DNA of 64,000 nucleotides from Streptococcus cristatus ATCC 51100 (lineage in GTDB: Bacteria > Bacillota > Bacilli > Lactobacillales > Streptococcaceae): NCBI RefSeq assembly GCF_011612585.1, contig NZ_CP050133.1, forward strand, positions 806,001 to 870,000. Reading direction: 5' to 3'. Below are positions 55,295 to 64,000 of the stretch, piece after piece. The translations under genes were made by a program, and so were the position numbers. The notes beneath the pieces were generated by a model. That model was not told the DNA's origin and did no database searches. It worked only from the letters and a program-made list of their open reading frames with translations. The stretch's first letter is position 1; every line of letters begins with the position of its first letter.

Positions 55295-56128
55295 TTGATT
55301 GAAAAAACATATGAAACACCAAGTGGAAAAATTCATTATTGGACAAATGATGCTGTTGAATCATCCCAAAGTAATCTTATCTTTTTACCTGGGCTAACTG
55401 CTGACCATAGGTTATTTGAAAAACAAATAGAATATTTTAAAGATACATATAGAGTCTTGGTTTGGGACGCACCTGGACACGCTTCATCTTATCCATTTCG
55501 TCTCGATTTTACTTTATTTGATTTAGCAACTTGGCTGGATGAAATATTTGTCAAAGAGAGAATAGAAAATCCAATAGTAATTGGTCAGTCAATGGGAGGA
55601 TATGTAGGACAGGTTTATGCTCAACTTTTTCCTGAGAAATTAAAAGGCCTTGTTACGATTGATTCACCATCCCTTCAAAGGAAGTATTATACAGCTATGG
55701 AATTGTGGCTCTTAAAAAAAATGGAGGCAATTTATAGAATCTATCCATGGAAATCTCTTTTGAAATCTGGGCCTAAAAGCGTATCAACAACAGACTATGG
55801 AAGAAAACTGATGTATGATATGATGATGGTTTATGATGGCGATCAAGAAAGGTATGCTCGTCTTGCGGGATACGGATATAAGATATTTTCAGAAGCAGTA
55901 GAGAAGAAGCTTTCTTATGAAGTAAAATGTCCACAATTGGTTATATGTGGAAAAGAAGATCGTGCAGGGTCTTGTATACGATATTTGAAAGCCTATGAAA
56001 AAAATACTGGGAAGTCTGTTCAATGGATTGATAAGGCGGGACATAATTCTAATACCGACCAACCCGATATTGTAAATAGACTGATTGATGAATTTTTGGA
56101 TAACAAAATTAAAGAAAAGCTTGGTTGA
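55295..56128 (+). CDS. Alpha/beta hydrolase
   Basis: A 277-residue alpha/beta-fold hydrolase with nucleophile elbow IGQSMGG, oxyanion region LPGLTADHR, acid CGKEDRAGS and His in [13 protein letters not shown]. The substrate is unknown. The only usable start is TTG at 55295, since a TGA lies in frame just upstream, and no strong Shine-Dalgarno is seen. Codon use is more AT-rich than its neighbours, and it interrupts the otherwise conserved housekeeping order, which hints at later acquisition. Confidence 0.82.
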   Translation: MIEKTYETPSGKIHYWTNDAVESSQSNLIFLPGLTADHRLFEKQIEYFKDTYRVLVWDAPGHASSYPFRLDFTLFDLATWLDEIFVKERIENPIVIGQSMGGYVGQVYAQLFPEKLKGLVTIDSPSLQRKYYTAMELWLLKKMEAIYRIYPWKSLLKSGPKSVSTTDYGRKLMYDMMMVYDGDQERYARLAGYGYKIFSEAVEKKLSYEVKCPQLVICGKEDRAGSCIRYLKAYEKNTGKSVQWIDKAGHNSNTDQPDIVNRLIDEFLDNKIKEKLG

Positions 56129-56144
56129 AAGACCGGCTTTTTGA

Positions 56145-56150
56145 TATAAT
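56145..56150 (+). promoter_or_regulatory. Extended -10 placed for a leaderless transcript
   Basis: TGATATAAT ends 7 bases before the fRMsr ATG at 56158, and TTGGTT lies 18 bp upstream as a -35. Transcription should start at or next to the A of ATG. Confidence 0.55.
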
Positions 56151-56157
56151 AGACTCT

Positions 56158-56655
56158 ATGAACACAAAAGAAAAAATTTCAAATTATCGACTATTACTGG
56201 CTCAGCTGGAAGCCTTGTTGGAGGGTGAGACCAACGCTTTGGCCAATCTTTCTAATGCTAGCGCCCTGCTCAATCAAGCCCTGCCCAATTCGGTTTTTAC
56301 TGGTTTCTATCTTTTTGATGGGAACGAGCTGATTTTGGGGCCCTTTCAAGGGGGCGTTTCTTGTGTCCACATTGCATTAGGTAAGGGAGTCTGTGGGGAA
56401 TCTGCTGAGAAAGAGCAGACGATTATCGTAGATGATGTGACCCAGCATGCCAACTATATCTCTTGTGATAGCCGTGCTAAGAGCGAGATTGTAGTGCCCA
56501 TGGTAAAAGATGGCCACCTTTTGGGAGTGCTAGATTTGGACTCAGCCTTGACGGGTGATTATGATAAGGTAGATCAGGAATATCTAGAAAAGTTTGTTCA
56601 GATTTTGCTTGAAAAAACGACTTGGAATTTTGAAATGTTTGGAGAAAAAGCCTAA
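56158..56655 (+). CDS. Free methionine-(R)-sulfoxide reductase (GAF domain)
   Basis: Reduces free methionine R-sulfoxide. The 165-residue single GAF domain keeps the three family cysteines: Cys69 (GVSCVHI), Cys79 ([13 protein letters not shown]) and Cys103 ([16 protein letters not shown]). [15 protein letters not shown] also matches. I start at ATG 56158, which has no Shine-Dalgarno; the open frame from 56125 overlaps the hydrolase and the -10. dnaX overlaps the stop. It complements MsrAB, which acts on proteins. Confidence 0.88.
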   Translation: MNTKEKISNYRLLLAQLEALLEGETNALANLSNASALLNQALPNSVFTGFYLFDGNELILGPFQGGVSCVHIALGKGVCGESAEKEQTIIVDDVTQHANYISCDSRAKSEIVVPMVKDGHLLGVLDLDSALTGDYDKVDQEYLEKFVQILLEKTTWNFEMFGEKA

Positions 56656-58319
56656 TGTATCAAGCTTTATATAGAAAGTACCGCAGTCAGACCTTTGGTC
56701 AGCTGGTGGGTCAGCAAGTAGTAGCTACGACTCTGCGGCAGACTGTGGAGCAAGGCAAAATAAGCCATGCCTATCTCTTTTCTGGCCCACGTGGAACAGG
56801 GAAAACCAGTGTTGCTAAGATTTTTGCCAAGGCTATGAACTGTCCGAATCAAAAGGACGGTGAGCCCTGCAATGATTGCTATATCTGCCAGGCTATTACT
56901 GAGGGGAGTCTTGAAGACGTTATCGAAATCGACGCGGCTTCTAATAATGGTGTCGATGAGATTCGTGATATTCGGGACAAGTCTACCTATGCGCCCAGTC
57001 TTGCCAAGCACAAGGTCTATATCATTGATGAGGTGCACATGCTCTCGACTGGAGCCTTTAACGCCTTGCTCAAGACCTTGGAAGAGCCAACCGAAAATGT
57101 GGTCTTTATCCTAGCGACGACAGAGCTGCATAAGATTCCAGCGACCATTCTTTCTCGTGTTCAGCGATTTGAGTTTAAGTCTATCAAGACGCAGGACATC
57201 ATTGGTCATATTGAGTGGATTCTGGAGCAGGAAGGCATTGATTTTGAGCAAGAAGGTGTGCAGATTATTGCCCGTCGAGCTGAGGGTGGTATGCGGGATG
57301 CTTTGTCTATCCTTGATCAGGCTCTCAGTTTAACTCAGGAAAACCGTCTGACCACTGATATTGCTGAAGAGATCACAGGCTCTATCAGCTTGGGAGCCTT
57401 GGATGCTTATGTAGCAGCCTTGATTGCGCATGATGCAGTTGCGGCATTGGATAATCTCAATCTGATTTTTGACAGCGGTAAAAACATGGCTCGCTTCGTG
57501 ACGGACCTCCTGCAATATCTTCGTGATTTGCTCATTGTCAAAACTGGTGGGGAGAATACTCATGCTAGTGAGCTTTTTTTAGAAAATCTCAAGACACCGC
57601 AGGAGACTCTCTTTGCCATGATTGAGATAGCGACCAAGAGTCTAGCAGATATCAAGAACAGCCTGCAGCCTAAGATTTATACAGAAATGATGACCATTCG
57701 ACTGGCTGAGGAAAAAGCAAGCTTGGATCAGATTCCTGACAACTTGGCAGAAGAACTGTCTAATCTCAAGCAGGAAATCCAAGAGCTTAAGCAACAATTA
57801 GCCAATGTAGGCAGTCAGCCAGCTCCAGTAGCTAAGAAATCAGAGGCACGACCTCAGAAGGCTAAGACCTATCGCGTAGACCGCAATAAGGTCAATGCTA
57901 TCTTGGAAGAAGCGGTGGAAAATCCTGAATTGGCTCGCAGCAATTTGACCAAGCTGCAAAATGCTTGGGGTGAAATCATCGAGAGTTTGGCAGGAGCAGA
58001 CAAGGCGCTGCTCATTGGTTCGCAACCAGTTGCAGCCAACGAAAACCATGCTATTTTGGCTTTTGAGTCTCATTTCAATGCTGAGCAGACCATGAAAAGA
58101 GAAAATCTCAATACCATGTTTGGAAACCTGCTGAGCAATGCTGCTGGCTTTTCACCAGATATTTTGGCTATTTCCCTCGAGGACTGGACTCAGATTCGGG
58201 CAGAATTTTCAGCTAGAAGTCGCAGCAATAAAGCAGAAGTAGCTGAAAAGCAGGAAGAAAGATTGATACCAGAGGGCTTTGATTTTCTAGCGGAAAAAAT
58301 CACTGTTCAAGATGATTGA
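56655..58319 (+). CDS. dnaX: DNA polymerase III gamma/tau subunit
   Basis: Clamp-loader ATPase subunit of 554 residues. Walker A GPRGTGKTS, the zinc module CPNQKDGEPCNDCYIC, Walker B VYIIDEVHML and SRC-like sensor TILSRVQRFEF are visible, followed by a helical collar and a variable C-terminal part. I did not find a convincing slippery run for a gamma frameshift product. It overlaps the previous stop codon (TAATG). Confidence 0.96.
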   Translation: MYQALYRKYRSQTFGQLVGQQVVATTLRQTVEQGKISHAYLFSGPRGTGKTSVAKIFAKAMNCPNQKDGEPCNDCYICQAITEGSLEDVIEIDAASNNGVDEIRDIRDKSTYAPSLAKHKVYIIDEVHMLSTGAFNALLKTLEEPTENVVFILATTELHKIPATILSRVQRFEFKSIKTQDIIGHIEWILEQEGIDFEQEGVQIIARRAEGGMRDALSILDQALSLTQENRLTTDIAEEITGSISLGALDAYVAALIAHDAVAALDNLNLIFDSGKNMARFVTDLLQYLRDLLIVKTGGENTHASELFLENLKTPQETLFAMIEIATKSLADIKNSLQPKIYTEMMTIRLAEEKASLDQIPDNLAEELSNLKQEIQELKQQLANVGSQPAPVAKKSEARPQKAKTYRVDRNKVNAILEEAVENPELARSNLTKLQNAWGEIIESLAGADKALLIGSQPVAANENHAILAFESHFNAEQTMKRENLNTMFGNLLSNAAGFSPDILAISLEDWTQIRAEFSARSRSNKAEVAEKQEERLIPEGFDFLAEKITVQDD

Positions 58320-58342
58320 ATTTAGATTTTTATGATTTTTCA

Positions 58343-58351
58343 TGCTATAAT
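58343..58351 (+). promoter_or_regulatory. Extended -10 just upstream of the 63-residue gene
   Basis: TGCTATAAT ends 6 bases before the ATG at 58358, with GGAAGA between. It could give a leaderless or near-leaderless transcript, or GGAAGA may serve as a ribosome site on a read-through message. Confidence 0.5.
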
Positions 58352-58357
58352 GGAAGA

Positions 58358-58549
58358 ATGAATAGACGACAATTTATAGTAATGGCGGCTTTTACAGCCT
58401 TAGAAACGTACTTTTTTAATAAATCAATCATGTCTGAAGACTATCTGATGGCTATTTTCTGGGCTATCTTGATTGGTCGAAATCTGCAGATTAGCTATGT
58501 GATGGGGCGGATTATAGATGAGATTGATAAGCATTTAGGACACAAATAA
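58358..58549 (+). CDS. Small conserved protein, DUF3272-like
   Basis: A 63-residue protein (MNRRQFIVMAAFTALETYFF then NKSIMSEDYLMAIFWAILIG) with two hydrophobic stretches and a charged tail (RIIDEIDKHLGHK). I recall a streptococcal family (DUF3272) of this type, without known function. The ATG at 58358 is preferred to the frame entering from 58316. It follows dnaX by 38 bases. Confidence 0.7.
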   Translation: MNRRQFIVMAAFTALETYFFNKSIMSEDYLMAIFWAILIGRNLQISYVMGRIIDEIDKHLGHK

Positions 58550-58614
58550 TGGTTAAATCAGAGAATGACTAGAGTAAGAATCTGGTACTCTCGTGGTTTT
58601 GACAAGGAATAAGG

Positions 58615-58646
58615 GAGGCTGAGAGACGATTGTCGCAGCCTCTTTT
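58615..58646 (+). terminator. Terminator before aroA
   Basis: GAGGCTG / CAGCCTC stem with a partly paired loop and a T run. Confidence 0.75.
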
Positions 58647-58740
58647 ATCATGTAGAAAAGTAGAAAGAAGGAAGAAGTCGGAATGAATACAAGAATTTTT
58701 TAGAAAATTGCTATTTTTATGATAAAATAGAAGTTAGTAG

Positions 58741-60507
<1,767 letters not shown>

Positions 60508-60511
<4 letters not shown>

Positions 60512-61356
60512 AAGTAGCTTTTTTAGGACCTAAGGGATCTTTTTCCCACCATGTTGCCCAAGAAGCCTTTCCCCAAGCAGACTTGGTGCCCTACCAAAAT
60601 ATCACAGAAGTGATGAAGGCCTATGAAGGGAAAGAGGTGGATTATTCAGTCGTTCCCGTGGAAAATTCGATTGAAGGAAGTGTCCATGAGACCTTGGATT
60701 ATCTTTTCCATCAGGCTGAGATTCAAGCGGTAGCAGAGATTATTCAGCCCATTAAGCAGCAGTTGTTGGCGACCAGTTTGGACAAGCCCATTGAGAAAGT
60801 TTTTTCCCATCCTCAGGCGCTTGCTCAGGGGAAAGGCTATATTCGCCAGCATTATCCAGCAGCAGCAATTGAAATTACTGCCAGTACAGCTTATGCGGCT
60901 CGCTTTGTGGCTGAGCATCCTGACCAACCTTTTGCCGCTATTGCACCGCGGACTGCGGCAGTTGAGTATGGTTTGCAAGTGGTGGCTCAGGATATTCAGG
61001 AAATGGAGGAAAATTTCACTCGTTTCTGGATTTTAGGACAAACCACCCCTGCTCTTAAGCTTGTAAAGCAAGAGGAAAAGCAGAGTTTAGCTTTGACCTT
61101 ACCGGATAATCTGCCCGGTGCATTGTATAAGGCACTATCAACCTTTGCCTGGCGCGGTATTGACCTGACAAAGATTGAAAGTCGCCCTCTTAAAACAGCC
61201 CTAGGGGAATATTTCTTTATTATTGATATTGATAATGAACGGAAAGAATTAGTGGATTTCGCTTACCAAGAGCTTGCTACACTTGGTATCACCTTTAAAA
61301 TTCTAGGAAGTTATCCCGTTTTTCAAATTCAGGATTATAGATTGGAGCAGAGATGA
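60508..61356 (+). CDS. pheA: Prephenate dehydratase
   Basis: Converts prephenate to phenylpyruvate for phenylalanine. The 282 residues consist of the catalytic domain (FLGPKGSFSHHVAQEAF, VPVENSIEGSVHETLDYL, the TRFWILG motif) and a C-terminal ACT domain with the phenylalanine-binding KIESRPLK (ESRP). There is no chorismate mutase part. It overlaps aroK by 4 bases and the next gene by 4. Confidence 0.96.
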
Positions 61357-62690
61357 GAGAAACAGAAAATCTGAGTCGACACGAGCAGTTAAGGCTGGAT
61401 TATCTCCATACAAACTATTACTATCTTAACGAACATGAAAAAGAGGAGTATAATTATCTCCGCCAAAAGTCGAAAGGACGGCCAGATGCTGCGCAAAAAA
61501 CGCCTACCAAGCAGACCGTGCAGGCTTCGCCAGAGGATTCGAAGACGGATTCATCCGGTTTGTTACCCAAATACCCGGGTAAAGGTTCTCTTAGCAGAAG
61601 TCAAAAGAATTCCCGCACTTCTTCAAAGCAAGAAGCGAAAAAATCAACTCAGAAAACTGCTAGAACCTACAAAAAAATTCGTCCGAAGCGCGTGCTGATG
61701 TGGCTCCTTATTTTTGTGCTTTTGGTTGTTTCTGGCATGCTCTTTATGTTTTTCAAAGGCTTAAATACAGCGAGACCAGGAAATCTCAAAGCGGCTGATG
61801 TTGAGTACTTTGATGGCCATGATGCTCGAGATGGGATCAACATTCTTGTTTTAGGGACGGATGGCCGAATTGGAGAAAATTCAACGGAGACTCGGACTGA
61901 TTCAATTATGGTCTTGAACGTTGGCAATAAAGACCATAAAATGAAGTTAGTCAGCTTTATGCGTGATACCTTGATTCATATTGACGGTGTCAGCAATTCC
62001 TACACGGAGCCAACGGATGATGATTATTATGATCAAAAATTGAACTCCGCCTATACTTTTGGTGAACAAGACAATCATCGTGGAGCTGAGGCAGTTCGTC
62101 AAGCTTTGAAAGATAACTTCGATATTGACATTAAATACTATGCTTTAGTAGACTTTAACACCTTTGCGACTGCAATTGACACCCTCTTTCCAAATGGTGT
62201 ATTTATGGATGCTAAATTTTCGACCATTGATGGGGAAAAAGTCACAGAAGTGGAAGTTCCAGATGATTTAAACATGAAGGATGGAGTGGTTCCTACTCAA
62301 ACCATCAAGGTTGGTCGTCAGCACATGGACGGTCGGACGCTCTTAAACTATGCCCGTTTCCGTAAGGACGATGAGGGTGACTTTGGTCGTACACGTCGCC
62401 AGCAAGAAGTCTTGACTGCTATCATGCAGCAGATAAAAGACCCTACGAAGCTTTTTACAGGATCTGAAGCATTAGGAAAAGTTTTTGCCTTGACCTCGAC
62501 CAATGTACCTCAGAGTTTTATTTGGTCACAAGGCTTATCCTTGGTGCTTGATTCACGCAATGGGATAGAGCGCCTCACTATACCAGAACTAGGCGACTGG
62601 ACGGATACCTATGATATGTATGGTGGACAAGGACTCTTGATTGATTTTGAAGCCTATAAAGAAAGATTGAAACAAATGGGCTTAAGATAG
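61353..62690 (+). CDS. psr: LytR-CpsA-Psr family cell-wall glycopolymer ligase
   Basis: Attaches teichoic acids or capsule-like glycans to peptidoglycan. The 445-residue protein has a basic cytoplasmic part of about 110 residues, one membrane helix (RVLMWLLIFVLLVVSGMLFM) and the LCP domain with NILVLGTDGR, SFMRDTLIHI and ARFRKDDEGDFGRTRRQQEV, including the conserved Arg and Asp residues. The place after pheA matches the pneumococcal psr locus. Confidence 0.93.
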   Translation: MRETENLSRHEQLRLDYLHTNYYYLNEHEKEEYNYLRQKSKGRPDAAQKTPTKQTVQASPEDSKTDSSGLLPKYPGKGSLSRSQKNSRTSSKQEAKKSTQKTARTYKKIRPKRVLMWLLIFVLLVVSGMLFMFFKGLNTARPGNLKAADVEYFDGHDARDGINILVLGTDGRIGENSTETRTDSIMVLNVGNKDHKMKLVSFMRDTLIHIDGVSNSYTEPTDDDYYDQKLNSAYTFGEQDNHRGAEAVRQALKDNFDIDIKYYALVDFNTFATAIDTLFPNGVFMDAKFSTIDGEKVTEVEVPDDLNMKDGVVPTQTIKVGRQHMDGRTLLNYARFRKDDEGDFGRTRRQQEVLTAIMQQIKDPTKLFTGSEALGKVFALTSTNVPQSFIWSQGLSLVLDSRNGIERLTIPELGDWTDTYDMYGGQGLLIDFEAYKERLKQMGLR

Positions 62691-62856
62691 GGCTCTTATG
62701 ATATAATGGGAAGTGGCAGATTTTGTCTCTTCCCTTTCTTTTTGGAAAATAGCAGAGCAGAAATGTGAACATATTTTCCAATAGGAAGAAAGAAATAAAC
62801 AGTAGAAATCCTGTGATTCCCTGCTTTAGTATAATTGTAGTTGAGTGCAGGATTGA

Positions 62857-64000
<1,144 letters not shown>

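Noticed and set aside
56655-58319. A programmed frameshift giving a gamma product from dnaX
   Set aside because: No A-rich slippery heptamer with a downstream hairpin was evident.

Overview
The window looks like a chromosomal segment of a viridans streptococcus of the sanguinis/gordonii type. Gene content, Shine-Dalgarno sites and low-to-moderate GC all fit, as do a YSIRK-like signal with an LPTTG anchor, SSURE repeats, a Tat/EfeUOB iron locus and the pneumococcal-style order aroA-aroK-pheA-psr. The species call is an inference from gene content, not from a database search.

Layout. 1-8.8 kb is housekeeping: thyA, a small secreted protein, a DHFR, clpX-ysxC, a glucosaminidase, a homocysteine methyltransferase, a formate/nitrite channel with a cre site, and rplJ-rplL behind an L10 leader. 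8.8-11.7 kb is a decaying CRISPR-Cas locus: intact cas6, a 23-codon stub of a RAMP-like gene, a cas1 pseudogene with a nonsense codon, no cas2, and a 12-repeat array with its own promoter. 11.7-18.9 kb has a heterodimeric ABC exporter with a possible attenuator, a B3/4-domain protein, a YdcF-like protein and brnQ. 19-21.7 kb is a fibronectin-binding-type SSURE surface protein with four 450-bp repeats. 21.8-30.4 kb is an extracytoplasmic thiol/methionine repair region: an OmpR-type two-component system, ccdA, a Met-rich lipoprotein, a thioredoxin-like lipoprotein, msrAB, a YesMN/ZmpRS-like two-component system, then a second ccdA and thioredoxin-like lipoprotein. An IS1182-family element (30466-32004) sits in the terminator that follows and is flanked by two copies of it.

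32-36.5 kb holds a minus-strand operon apbE, FMN reductase, and a 410-residue flavoprotein whose tail carries two DATSGAS motifs of the kind ApbE modifies with FMN. It is divergent from NADH oxidase, and both promoters overlap cre-like sites. 36.7-44 kb: PrsW-like protease, ClC transporter, efeO, efeB (Tat signal), efeU, tatC, tatA. 44-49 kb: guaC, a guanine-type riboswitch with xpt-pbuX, a MATE exporter, a tautomerase. 49-56 kb: tdk, prfA, prmC, a Sua5-like gene, glyA, a nucleoid-associated protein, a Pmp23-like protein and an alpha/beta hydrolase. 56-64 kb: a free methionine-R-sulfoxide reductase (possibly leaderless), dnaX, a 63-residue protein, aroA, aroK, pheA, an LCP protein, and a 23S rRNA uracil methyltransferase cut by the window end.

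Two themes recur. One is oxidative defence suited to a peroxide-producing mouth streptococcus (MsrAB, fRMsr, CcdA/thioredoxin modules, Nox, Dyp peroxidase). The other is predicted catabolite control: four consensus or near-consensus cre sites lie on promoters, one of them the cas promoter. The observations most worth following are the CRISPR spacers that look antisense to gene starts, the cre site on the cas promoter, and the ApbE-flavoprotein operon.
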